From Colocasia esculenta (taxonomy: Eukaryota; Streptophyta; Magnoliopsida; Alismatales; Araceae), in the NCBI GenBank assembly GCA_014218235.1, contig CM024757.1, positions 147,635,371 to 147,699,370 of the forward strand: a stretch of 64,000 bases of DNA. Direction: 5' to 3'. The notes under the pieces are model-generated. The model was given only the letters and a program-made list of their open reading frames with translations. It made no database searches and had not been told where the DNA came from. The translations under genes and the position numbers were made by a program. Positions 10,791-20,971 of this stretch are shown piece by piece. The number at the start of each line of letters is the position of its first letter. The stretch's first letter is position 1.

Positions 10791-12813
10791 TAAAACAAGG
10801 CGGAAAGCAAGTAACATGATGACATAAGATTGAAACATGCACTAAACTAGACATGATTTGCAGTATTTTCAGATAGCCATTATTCACTTTAACAAGCTAG
10901 GAGAGCATGATGATCAATTAATAGTTTGCAAGAATTAGATTATATCATTAAAGAGTAAATGGAATAAACCTTCATGTTGTTATGGTTTTTTTCATGGGTT
11001 AACAGGTTTTAAGCCACTGGACAGACTGTACACACATATCATAACCATAACATGCAAACCTTACAATCTAGACAGAGCAAAACAGGTCTTGGGTAGGCTC
11101 TTTAAATCGCAATAGACATAGTCGTCACTATTTACAAGGTTTAAAATAGTAAACACATGGGTTCAGGTAGTCTTGTAAATCGCGATGGGTCTAATGGTCG
11201 CGTTTAGAGATAGTCGATGCGAGTAATCGATTTAGGATAGAAACACGATGGTTTCCACGGACGTGTTTATGGAAATCAACAGAGAAACGTGATGGTTTAC
11301 ACAGACGCGTTCAGAAACAGCTGATACAGGTAATCGATTCAGAATAGAAACGTGACGGTTTACACTCACGTGTTTCATGGAAATCGGTACAGAAACGCGT
11401 CGGTCATGATCGACGCATTTAAGGTGATCAATTTAGGGTATCAATTGTCGACGCGGAAACGCGACGTGCATGTATGACGTGTTCATGCAAATCTTCTTAA
11501 ATACGAATTAAACACGAAACCAAGGGCAGGAAAATAGTAGAATCACGACGACATACATGGTCGTGTTCTTGACATGCACTGAAAATGATGCTACACATAG
11601 TTTGATGCAATCGGATCCTGCCAGAATAGGTCCAAATCCGCGACGGCATAGGCTGTCGCCTTTTAGGTAATCGCGATGGGTTAACCTGTTGCGATACCAG
11701 TGCCTATTACGTGATGTCTGCACTGGTCACATTTTAGGGTTCAGCCCGAAAACGATGAAAACTGCATAGTGATGCATGCAACGTTTATATCTCACAAACT
11801 AGGGCTCTTGGGACAAAATTATGGCTTTGGTTTTATGTGATTTGGTCTCGGGATGTGCGAGAAACTGCCATGAATGTGAAAAGCCCTATTCATGCGCGAC
11901 CTTGACAAAACACTCAATACTCGATGAAAATTAGGGAAAACCCATGCACATGAAAGTAGACTTGATGAACTACACGATGGTACATGATTTGCTTAAGTTT
12001 GGCCCGAGATAACCTACCTATGACTAAGATTAAGAAGAGCCTTCTATAGGTCGATGCAGAACGCAGGTGGGGAAGAAGAGCTCTGGTAGGGGGTGATTTC
12101 CTCCTCCTCTGGTGCTCAAGCTCTGCTACTCACGATCCCAACTATTGGTAAACTTGTCCCCAAAGGTTTTGGGAAGAGTATTTAAGCATCTAGGGTTTTT
12201 ATGAGTCCTAATGTGTTTAGGAAAGAAGGGTTGCGGTTTGGATTACCACCTTCCAAGTTTTGATTATTCACCTCCCTTGTAGAGTGTGTATGGCTTTAGG
12301 AAAGGTTCATCCAAAGGCTAGGCATAAATTTGGGTTGCTAAGTAAGGCTAATTGCCTTAGGATTTGCCCTAATTGCCTCTTCCTATGTTTAGCTCAATTA
12401 GGGTTATAAATTTCTGGGGTATTTTCTTGTTTGATTTTATTCTTGGGCCAGAATTTGTCCATTGGCCCAAATTTGATAATGGGTTGTCAATATCTGTGGT
12501 TTAAAGTCTCTCCATCATTTTTATTCAATTTATGATTATATTATACCCGCATAATAACGGTTTTCCGACTTTATTTCCTAATTATGACCATTAGTCACAA
12601 TGCGACATAAACTTAGCCAATTGGATTTTTGTTTTCACGAATTTCTTCGTGGAACATTTAGGAATAAAGTTTGGGGTTGAACTATAATTTTTACAGAATT
12701 TTCCAATGTGTTCTTGCAAATACGATAATGGTACATATGTTTCTACTATTTTGATAATTATTTGTTTCTACTTATTTTAAAATTTTAATTACAGAATTTT
12801 CCGGGGTGCTACA
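10791..12813 (-). mobile_element. 3' LTR of chimeric Gypsy, minus orientation
   Basis: The right end is firm: ...CCGGGGTGCTACA at 12813, directly before a pyrimidine tract that is a polypurine tract on the minus strand. The left end is uncertain. It contains a CGCG-rich motif cluster (11110-11720) and a TATA-like stretch on the minus strand near 12180. The sequence is unlike the other LTR of the same apparent element (13538-15845). Confidence 0.55.
11110..11720. repeat. CGCGACG motif cluster in Ty3 LTR
   Basis: Repeated variants of 'gaaacgcgacggtttacac(a/t)gacgcgtt', at roughly 60-100 nt spacing, alternate with 'gtaatcgattcagaatag'. Each unit is itself a loose inverted repeat (aacgcg...cgcgtt). 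Comparable CGCG/TCGCGA clusters are found in the other Ty3 LTRs here (14755-14910, 15420-15800, 37165-37260, 44690-44870, 61690-61800, 62210-62365). Confidence 0.65.
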
Positions 12814-12832
12814 CCCTCCCCCACTTAAGAGA
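12814..12832 (-). promoter_or_regulatory. Polypurine tract of chimeric Gypsy
   Basis: On the minus strand it reads CTTAAGTGGGGGAGGG immediately before the LTR end TGTAGCACC. It resembles the E1 tract (AAGAGGGGGAGGA before TGTAGCAAC at 43532-43544). Confidence 0.75.
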
Positions 12833-12860
12833 ATTTGGTCCCCGAATTCATAGATATGAT

Positions 12861-13395
12861 TTATAGGGTAAGTGAGGTGTACTTACTTATGAACAACTTC
12901 GGATATCTCTTGCACATTGCCTCCTCGGTTTCCCAAGTATCATCTTCTTCTAGGCGTTGATTCCATCTAACCCTTACCGATGGGATGACCTTGTTCCTCA
13001 ATTGGCACAGTTCCCGATCCACGACCTCAATTGGCCTTTCTTGATAAGTTTCGTCCTTGTTGAACTCCAGAAGTTCATATTCTATGACGTGATAAGGATT
13101 GCGTACGTATTTCTTCAGCATAGATATGTGGAACACATTGTGTATTCCCTCAAGTTGTGGTGGTAATGCCAGACGGTATGCAACTTCGCCTACTCTTTCG
13201 AGTATTTTGAAAGGCCCGACGAACCTTGGTGATAGCTTGCCTTTAATCCTGAACCTTCTAATTCCATGGCCTGAAGATACTTTTAAGAACACATGATCAC
13301 CAACCTGAAATTCCAGATCTCTCCTTCTATTGTCTGCATATGCCTTTTGCCTTTGCTGTGCCATTGCCATTCTAGCCTGCCTATGCCTGCGCGGA
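12861..13395 (-). pseudogene. Gypsy integrase C-terminal/chromodomain fragment
   Basis: This is the tail of a Tekay/Del-type pol. It contains QRQKAYAD, RRRDLEFQVGDHVFLKVS, GKLSPRFVGPF, VFHISMLKKYV, and a chromodomain-like end VRVRWNQ...EDDTWETEEAM. Its sequence parallels the E1 integrase C-terminus at 43000-43500. The C-terminal chromodomain is thought to steer integration toward heterochromatin. The frame upstream of about 13395 is unrelated (DMAPRRHRQ), so gag, protease, RT, RNase H and the integrase core are deleted. Only this stub of about 180 codons is left. Confidence 0.8.
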
Positions 13396-13524
13396 GCCAT
13401 ATCCTGCACGACACACAACCAACAAAGTTAACGACACTAACTCGGACGGCTAGCAGTGTACTTGTACTACTATTGGGACTTCCTGTTGTATTTTAAATCT
13501 GCTACAAGTCTTGTTAGACTCTTG

Positions 13525-13535
13525 CTCTGATACCA
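13525..13535 (-). promoter_or_regulatory. Primer-binding site (tRNA-iMet) of chimeric Gypsy
   Basis: The complement is TGGTATCAGAG. It lies 2 nt from the LTR edge at 13538 and only about 130 nt from the integrase stub. Confidence 0.8.
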
Positions 13536-13537
13536 AC

Positions 13538-15845
13538 TGTAACAACCCCGAGAACCTAACCCTCGGCCCAAGCCGAGGACCCAATTTTCACGGTAGCCCC
13601 CTACGGATCTGGGGACCCGGAAGGGCTATAACACAAGTCTAACAGAATATGTAAAGGAAATAAACTACTGAACTAGGAGCACACACACGGAAGCAGATAG
13701 AAGAGCGAGACCATGGCGTATCGCTCTAGGTACAGTCCCAACACACAACGAGTACAAGTAAAGAAGGGAAGAACAGAGCCCTTAGGGGCACACCCCGAGG
13801 GTGAAAAACAACTGAAAGGGGGTACCATTGCTAGCTACGGGGATGACGACTACCGCCCCATCTCCTCCGCTTGATGCGCACCCAGCGCTGCTGAGAAGTC
13901 TCACCTGGAAAAAGAAGGGATGAGCTTCACAACAGAAGCTCAGTAGGGACTACCAATCTTCTACCGGCTCTAACAGGTGGGAAGGAAATATATAATCAAA
14001 GTAAATAACAACAGTTCATATATATTCTAAACTACACAAGAAAGTGCGGAAGCAAAGCTAACTAACTAGCAACGGTACGGGAGAACACCGAGATCAGAAA
14101 CTCTGTACGACCTGCACGTCGTGACCACCACACGGCTGAAAACACAGATAGAGGGAACCCTGCCTGGACAAGAGACACTAGCTACGAAAATCACTACCAC
14201 TAGTCAACCGGTCAGGAGCGTCCACTGACGTCTTACCCTCGACCCAGGTCCAGACCTCCATGTCTCGTCAGAGTGAGGGCAGGAACACAAGTAACCACAA
14301 TAGTAACTGCCGTAGTCTGGTCGGACTACGGTCCCATGCCTGGCCTCCCTAGGTGGTTCCGGGGCCATAAAGAGTAAGGCAGTGAGAAAAAGGACTGACT
14401 GGTCTGCACCGGGAAGAACTACAGCCGGCCTCAGTGTCCCAGACCAACCAAGAGAGCTCTGCAAGCGATTCGACGCCGCTGTCCTAACCACCATTTTCCC
14501 CTCTGCTCCAGAGTCCGTGACTCGAGCACGCCCGTCGCCCCAAACATTCCCTCTAAGGCGCACGAGGATGGGGGTCCCAAGTAAACGGTAACAACCTCTC
14601 TCACAAGACAAGCCCTCAGGTGTCGAGCACTGGACAAACGACTAGTGTAGGACAGTACTAGGAACTAGCACTGGTGCCACGGGTACAACAAGAATCGAAA
14701 ATAGCAAAGACTTCACAGGAAACAGAACTCCGCAAGAACTTACCTATATTTGATACTGTCGTGACGCCCTTGACCATCGTGACACTATCGCGATGCCCTT
14801 GGTCGTTGCGATGATGTTGCAGTGCCCATGCCCGCCGTGACAGTCGAAGCTGTTACGGTCGGCTCATGCGTCGTGACATCATCGGGACCCATAGGCCGGT
14901 CACGATCTCAACCAAGAGGGGTTCCAGTTCAGTCCTCCCAAAGACCACCCCAAAACAGACACAAACCTTACCAATAGGGGGAGGGGAGCATGGGAAACAC
15001 TAGGAAAGCATAGGAATAAGCAAACCACTCTCACAACCCCATGGATCATACAATAAACATGGAGATCTACACTTAAAGGAAACCTCTCCTTTCACGAGCA
15101 TGGATCTCACTCCCACGACCCCAAACCCAATGGGAAAACGAGGAACTCAGACGGAAGGGGAGCATGCTAGAACGAGAAGGAAAGAGGGGTCCCTACCTCA
15201 AGGAGTAGAGCCGACCCGTTGGGGCCTTCACGTCGGAATGGCCACCTCCTCCTTGCTCCTAGCACCACCCAGACGTCGCCTACACCAAGGGGACATCACC
15301 TCCTTGCCACGAGCACCACGAACAAGCTGGAGAACACAAGAGAGCTCGGGAGAGGAAGAAGGAAGAAGAAGAAGAAGAAAGGAAGAAAAGGAAGGAGAAA
15401 GGGGGAAATGGGCACCTGTGGGCCCAAAGACGCGACGGGTCGGGCCGGCGCGACAACAACCTTGTCGCGACTGCCCTACAGGTCACGACCATGTCGCGAC
15501 CGCCTACCCCAACGTGATACCAAAAGTAGTCAAACCTTGAAGACCGGAGAAACCTTAACGCAATGGACTGCCAGGTTGCGTCAATGTTGCAAGCGCCTGA
15601 CACCTGACAAAGCCGTTCTGACACAAAGGATAGGCAGTCAGAACGGTCAGAACGAAGTCGCGTCACCTTCAGACACCGCGACAAGAACGGGACGCCGATC
15701 CCCATCATGACTAGAACTCGACGGCCATGTGTGCCACGACTAAAAGCATGTCGCGATCGGCTCCTATGGCGCGACAATGCCATTCCCAGGGTGCCGTCGC
15801 GACCAAGAGGATGGGGCTAAGGGCCCGAGAGGGCAGGGTCTTACA
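13538..15845 (-). mobile_element. Ty3 5' LTR, GC-rich, minus orientation
   Basis: It spans from TGTAACAACCCCGAG to ...GGGTCTTACA, so TG...CA ends with TGTAA/TTACA inverted termini. The length is about 2.3 kb. It is GC-rich, with TCGCGA/CGTCGCGA-like motifs at 14755-14910 and 15420-15800, and a 'cacctggaaaaagaagggatgagcttcac' landmark at 13905-13935 like 60820-60850 of Gypsy-D. Its right flank is interrupted Copia-C pol, with TTCCT (15846-15850) as candidate target duplication. The 130-165 codon frames on both strands in this block are by-products of base composition. Confidence 0.7.
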
Positions 15846-16600
15846 TTCCTCTAAGACTTACTATTCTTATGGGTCCAATAGATCCATATGAATGAGTTCC
15901 AATGGTTTAGAAGTAGTTACCATTGTTTTGGTTTGAAAAGATGTCTTGGTCTGCTTTCCTTCTACACAAGCTGTATAGATTACAGAATTCTTCAATTTCA
16001 ACTTTGGAAGACCTTCAACTAAATCATGCCTAATTAATTTCTTGATCACTAAGGTGCTAGCATGTCCTAGTTTTCTATGACATAAACTAGTCTCTTCACT
16101 CTTTGTAGTTGCAAGGCATAGGTTGATTTCTTTCAATTCTACCAACTAAAGTGTGTACAGATTCTTAACTCTAAGTGCTTCGAAGACTATTTTTCCATCC
16201 TTTAGGATAACACACTTGTCTTTTTGAAATTTTACTAAGTGACATTTCTCACATAGTTGACTGATACTAATAAGATTGTGTTTTAGTCCTTCAACACACA
16301 TAACATCTTCTATTAGATCTTTTCTTTTTGTTCCTATTGTTCCAATCCTGTCACTCTTCCTTTTCCATTGTCACCATAAGTAACTTGACCGATTTCACTT
16401 CTGAAACTTGTAAATAGTTTTCTATCACATGTCATATGTCTTGAGCATACACTATCTAAGTACCATTTGGATGTTTTTAGGCGCCCCGGCAAACAAAACT
16501 AAGTTGAGACTTTTGGTACCCAAACTTTCTTGGGTCCTTGAAGGTTAGTTTTCGGAATCCAATACAAATGTCTAGTGGTGCATGTGCTTAAAGTGTGTCC
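15846..16600 (-). pseudogene. Copia-C protease to integrase-start fragment
   Basis: Read leftward on the minus strand: a protease motif near 16440-16480 (KWYLDSVCSRHMT; the catalytic D-S-G is here D-S-V), then the GAG-pre-integrase zinc region at 15867-16145 (LCHRKLGHAS...HDLVEGLP...), then the first residues of the integrase core. The HHCC finger is damaged (TACVEGK where SIRE-1 has CKPCAKGK). Frameshifts and stops occur, e.g. around 15880. Pol is cut at 15846 by the Gypsy LTR; the rest of IN, RT and RNase H is not found to the left, so a deletion accompanied or followed that insertion. Confidence 0.75.
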
Positions 16601-16836
16601 TAACTAATTGTAGTGACTACAACACAAATCATATGTATGTTTTGACTTTGTAGTGTTATTGATCTTAAGTTTCTTTTTTAAGCATATTACTTAATATTTT
16701 TGGAATTTTTAATTAATTTTTATGTTATCATACAGTTCATTAAATGCATCTTCTAAACTATCAGAATTAGACTCTAAACATGAAGTAAATGAGGTTTCAA
16801 AGGTTACTTGATCTAGCCTTGCCATGAGAGCTAGAT

Positions 16837-17872
16837 TTACTTGCTCCTCTTCTGATTCTGAGTTTTATGTATCTGAACTTGTTGCTTCTTCATTGTCCCA
16901 TGCAGCTGCCATTGCCGCCATCTTGTATTTTCTAAACTTTCTTTCTTTGTCTTTATTTTTCTCATATTTTTCCAATGGGTCTTTCTTTTTGAGTTTAGGA
17001 CATTCTGATTTGAAGTGTCCTGGTTGGTTGCATTCATAGCATGTTGGTTCTTTCTTCTTTTCCCTTTTGAAATGTCTTTTGGAGCCAAACTTCTTCTTCT
17101 TGGCAAGGATTCTTTGAAGTTTTCTTGACAACATGCCTTCATCATTACTGCCTTCAGATTTTTCTTTAGAGTCTTCAGAAGATGAGGAAGAAGAGTTTGC
17201 AACTTTCAAGGCATTTGGCATTTTCTTTTTCAAAGAGCTTTTAGAAAATCTTTCCATATTAATCTCATGGGCCATTTGAGAACCAATTAGTTTATCTATA
17301 GAGAGTTCTGTAAGATCATGAGCTTCTTCAATTGCAGTAACTTTGAGAGTCCAAGATTGAGTTAATGATCTGAGAATTTTTCGAACGGTTTCTTCTTAGT
17401 AAGGTTCTTACCTAATGAGCTTAAATCAACTTTTATATTAGTGAATCTATTATACATTTAAGTAATATTTTCGTTAGGTAGCATTCAAACTGTTCATACT
17501 GAGAGACAAGGGTGTCTATTATAGTTTGTTTAACCTTATCAATTCCTTCATATGGTACCTGTAACTTATCCCACATTTCTTTAGCAGTTCTACATGTAGA
17601 TAGCCTATTAAATTCTCTCTTAGATAATGTGCAACATAGATAGTTTTTAGCTTTGTAGTTAGAGACATATTCCTTTTATCAGCTATTGATAATGCAGAAG
17701 TACCATCAGTAAGTATAGCATACGCACCTTGTTCAATCACTTGCCAAAGATCAAAGTCTGTGCCTCGAATGAAGCATTCCATTTGCATCTTCCAATATTG
17801 GTAATCTTCACCATCAAAGAATGGTGGTCTTGTTACAGACTGTCCTTCATAGTTGTTTGCTTTTGCTGCCAT
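16837..17872 (-). pseudogene. Copia-C gag
   Basis: It starts at 17872 (MAAKANNYEGQS...), placed like the gag start of SIRE-1. The N-terminal region has PPFFDGEDYQYW and GTDFDLW. The frame breaks after about 115 codons, with the middle at 17280-17520 out of frame. The C-terminal part at 16865-17275 is open and contains MAHEINMERF, RRLQRIL-like basic residues and a CCHC knuckle (CYECNQPGHFKSEC, near 17015-17060), then MAAMAAAWDNEEATSS. Gag would be the particle protein. Domain order and spacing match SIRE-1 gag. It is not translatable as one protein. Confidence 0.75.
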
Positions 17873-17910
17873 CTCTTCACAAATCTTTCGATTCTTCTGA
17901 GAAGACCTTG

Positions 17911-17921
17911 CTCTGATACCA
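17911..17921 (-). promoter_or_regulatory. Primer-binding site of Copia-C (tRNA-iMet)
   Basis: The complement is TGGTATCAGAG, 2 nt from the LTR edge at 17924. Confidence 0.85.
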
Positions 17922-18149
17922 CTTGTTGGATCGAGATGGAGATTTAGATGTCCTAGAGGGGGTGAATAGGACTTCTTCTTGCACTATTAAAAAAATTATC
18001 TGAAATTAAGACAACACTAGATAGTGTCATTAGTACTTAGTGTGGTGTGTGTGAAACAAGTGAAAACTTGGTGGAAACAATCACACAAAGTGCACAAAGA
18101 ATTTATCTTGGTTTAGACTTCCTCTCAATCAGGAGTCCTACATCCAGTC

Positions 18150-18166
18150 CCCAAGCACCCCTTGGG
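18150..18166 (-). other. Conserved U5 hairpin, Copia-C copy
   Basis: The arms are CCCAAG / CTTGGG with a 5-nt loop (caccc). Arms and flanks are kept while the loop differs from SIRE-A and SIRE-1. Confidence 0.6.
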
Positions 18167-18658
18167 ATTTTCACTAACTGCCAAGAACACTTGGCCTTCT
18201 CTCCACTTAGAGGTATTACACCCACTTGCTCCCAAGCAAATCTTCCCTTCACAGAGAGATATTACAATCTCCTACCATAGTAGGCCCTTCCTTCAATAAA
18301 AGGGGAACTAGGGGAACAAAACCCCTGTTGGTTTTTAAATAGAATGAAATACGTATGTCTACTCAGAAAGTAAGCAAACACAGATAATGAGAAACAGATT
18401 ACAAATATGATTGAATGCTCTAGCTCTTTCCGACTATGAGGGCAGACAAGAGAAAATCTAGAACACTAAACACCACCTAAGAACTTCAGAATGCAAGAGA
18501 GTATGGAAGTCGCAGCTTGAACAGATGGCTATCTTGAGATCTTGTGTGCACTTCTTTTTCTCTCTGAGTGTGGTATGTGGTGATCTCTCTATATACTTCT
18601 CCTTGTTCTTGTGGTTGTATCACTCACAAGTGTGTCTTTGTATTTCAAACTTCAACTC

Positions 18659-18670
18659 CTTATATAACCT
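18659..18670 (-). promoter_or_regulatory. TATA box of Copia-C LTR
   Basis: The minus strand reads GGTTATATAAGG, about 735 nt from the LTR/PBS edge. SIRE-1 has a comparable TATATA stretch at 28926-28938, at a similar distance. It is the probable start region of the genomic transcript. Confidence 0.5.
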
Positions 18671-19447
18671 TCAGAGTTCTTTTCCCCCATTGGGAAATAG
18701 CAATTTGAATTTAAACGTTGAGTTTTAAGACTGCTTAAGAGATCCATCATCATATCTTTGAGTCTCAACAGCTTCCAGGCTATATAGATAGTTGCATGGT
18801 TTCATTTAGACAGATTCAATAGATATCTGCAAGCACCATACCCATGCAAAGTCTTTTTCTTATCTCGTGGTAGACTTGTATGAGACATAATAATAGAAAG
18901 CAAGAGACAAGTCATTTGGAAGAGATATCTATCTGTTTAGTTCTGTCCTTGAGGAGTACAGTGGTAGGCATGCATTAAAGTGGAATGGACTCCTTAAAAA
19001 CTATTGTGCAGTACATCTGCAAAAAAAATTTCCTTAAAATCTTGAAGCTTGACAGTCTAAAGGACGCTTACAAATGTCTTTGTGAGACACACAGGTGCCT
19101 TGAAAATATACTATGAAACTGAACTCCAGATATGTTTATAACAAGAAGTATTAGATAAAGGAGAATAGAGAAGTATGATCTTCATTTAATAGATTGTCAT
19201 TTAGATAACATAGAGAATATCAAAGTGTAAAACTTGTAAGCAACTATAAAAACATATATTGATTTTGTTCATTAAATGATTCCATAAAGGATTAAAAAGT
19301 GGAATAATAATACATTAATCATTATGCAAGGAGAGCATCAATAATTATAGAAATCAAGTATCAATTGATAACAAAAGTCGATTCCTCACTTCGACTTTCC
19401 AAGAGTCGGAGTAGGATCAATTCGACAATCAATATAATCAACAATTG

Positions 19448-19448
<1 letters not shown>

Positions 19449-19501
<53 letters not shown>
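19449..19501. repeat. (TA)n(GA)n microsatellite
   Basis: About 11 TA units are followed by about 16 GA units at the left edge of the 63-bp subrepeats. Units 2-4 have only short TA-rich tracts at the same place (24385-24400, 26375-26405, 57490-57505), so this copy expanded after duplication. Confidence 0.95.
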
Positions 19502-19504
<3 letters not shown>

Positions 19505-20072
19505 CGATATAAATGAATCGATATGAGACTTCAACTGTAGAGTAGTCACAATGAGACTTCGACTGATGATCTTAATTACTCAATCGATATTTAACTTTGA
19601 CTTCACTGGAGTCGCAGTGAGACTTCGAATGATGATCTTCATTCATCAATCGATATCTAACTTCGACTTCACTGGAGTCACAGTGAGACTTCGAATGATG
19701 ATCTTCATTCATCAATCGATATCTAACTTCGACTTCATTGGAGTCGTAATGAGACTTCGTCTGATGATTTTTACTCATCAATCGATATCTGACATCAACT
19801 TTATGGGAGTCGTAGTGAGACTTCAACTGATGATTTTTACTCATCAATCCATATCTAACTACGACTTCACGGGAGCCGCAGTGAGACTTTGACTGATGAT
19901 CTTTACTCATCAATCGGTATCACACTTAGACTTCACGTGAGTCATAATGAGACTTCGACTGATGATCTTTACTCATCAATCGGTATCACACTTCGACTTT
20001 CTAGGGGTCGGAGTCAGACTTGGTTGTTCACCGATCGATATTACACTTCGACTTCACTGGAGTCGGAGTCAG
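19501..20072. repeat. 63-bp subrepeats, array unit 1
   Basis: About nine copies follow the theme TCAATCGATATCTAACTTCG + ACTTCACTGGAGTCGCAGTG + AGACTTCGACTGATGATCTT. The 63-nt period is a multiple of three, which keeps frames open on both strands (e.g. 19551-19892 plus and 19572-19913 minus). The same block is at 24399-24892, 26407-26865 and 57505-58005. Confidence 0.85.
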
Positions 20073-20660
20073 TGTGATATATGTATAAGTTGTATACTTA
20101 GAAAATTTCCTCAAACGAGTGTCGATATATTGTTTACTGGAAGTTGTGTATTATAATATACAGGAGCCTTTATATGCATTCTCATGAGTTTGATAAGATA
20201 ATGATTTTGTCATAAGCAAAAAAAATAAGCAAGCATTTGTAAAAATAATTGCACAATAGATCCAATTGATGGCTCAACAGCCCCATCCTAGTTATAATAT
20301 TACTCCCTTGCTGCTTCAGCCATCATGTCCCAATATTCATCGAACTGGTGTAGAAGTAGCTCTTGCCTGGCCTTTAGATTATCAAAATTATCCATGATTG
20401 TAGTCATCGATTCTGATGAAGCATAAGGATTTCCATCTTCAAATGCCTTTCTGGTCAATATCATCTGCTTGTGCGTATATGGCTATATCCTGGCAAAGTA
20501 ATTCCATGGCTAAAAGCAATTGTTCCCACGCATTCATGTTCCTTCTGTCATGGTTAGCAAGTTAGAAGCATAAAATAAAGAATTTCTACTATTTCCATAC
20601 TAATTCCCAAGTTTATAGCCCATCTCACTGGTCATGTTTTCAGGGTTTATGGAACCATAT

Positions 20661-20670
20661 TCTGATACCA
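20661..20670 (-). promoter_or_regulatory. PBS of array unit 1
   Basis: The complement TGGTATCAGA is followed, 8 nt away, by the LTR edge at 20679 (TGTCGCATCCC). The same PBS-gap-LTR arrangement recurs at 25475-25485, 27473-27483 and 58622-58632. Confidence 0.75.
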
Positions 20671-20740
20671 ACTAAACTTGTCGCATCCCAATAATTTGTA
20701 AATAATCGAGAAATGACAGAAATGTCATGCAAAAGTAATC

Positions 20741-20753
20741 CCTATTTATATAC
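20741..20753 (-). promoter_or_regulatory. TATA box close to the array LTR edge
   Basis: The minus strand reads GTATATAAATAGG, only 62-74 nt from the LTR edge and about 80 nt from the PBS. It is conserved in units 3 and 4 and the last copy (25556-25568, 27553-27566 and about 58702-58716). Transcription from it would leave a very short R-U5. Confidence 0.6.
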
Positions 20754-20971
20754 ATCAACTTTAGTTTGTTTGCAGTGGAAAATTATACAAAATACCATAC
20801 TTATACTTTATAAGGAGTTAGGGTAGGTATCTATTTCTATTACAATTTACATCTCTAACAAGAAGCTAAAGGACTTGTGGAATAGCACTCTGTTATACGC
20901 CCCCTTTGGAAATTGTCTCCTCATGGTCATCTGAAAGGGAGTAGGAAAGAATGAGCAATCTTGCCCAGTAG

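Larger units (their letters stand above)
17924..19025 (-). mobile_element. Copia-C 5' LTR, U5/R and promoter part
   Basis: The LTR edge is TGTTGGATCGAG. Near it is the 'agagggggtgaatagg' block shared with SIRE-A and SIRE-1, then the hairpin block at 18130-18175 and a TATA box on the minus strand at 18659-18670 (GGTTATATAAGG). At about 19026 the sequence becomes collinear with the ~2 kb array units and stays so through 20678. The array-like part up to about 20277 is where the U3 of this LTR should lie, judged from SIRE-A and SIRE-1 LTR lengths of 1.8-2.1 kb. Confidence 0.7.
19026..20678 (-). repeat. Array unit 1: U3-like part, internal part and PBS
   Basis: This is collinear with units 2-4 (which restart near 23957, 25950 and 57075): 'cttaaaatct(t/g)gaagcttgacagtct', 'tgtttataac(a/t)ag', 63-bp subrepeats at 19501-20072, 'gcctttatatgcattctcatgag', then a region of about 400 bp with a decayed minus-strand ORF (20290-20535) and a PBS at 20661-20670. 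The part corresponding to the first ~440 bp of the unit LTR is missing, because the unit is joined to Copia-C LTR sequence. The ORF carries a 35-bp deletion also found in unit 2. Confidence 0.75.

Noticed and set aside
10172..10887. Minus-strand His/Ser/Thr-rich frames
   Set aside because: Opposite 'gtgtgaatgtgatagtg' low-complexity LTR sequence; no family resemblance.
14204..15783. Overlapping 135-167 codon frames on both strands
   Set aside because: GC-rich LTR (13538-15845) with few stops by composition; no recognisable motif, and frames overlap on both strands.
19551..19913. 113-codon frames on both strands
   Set aside because: Created by the 63-bp repeat period; both strands open equally, which argues against coding.
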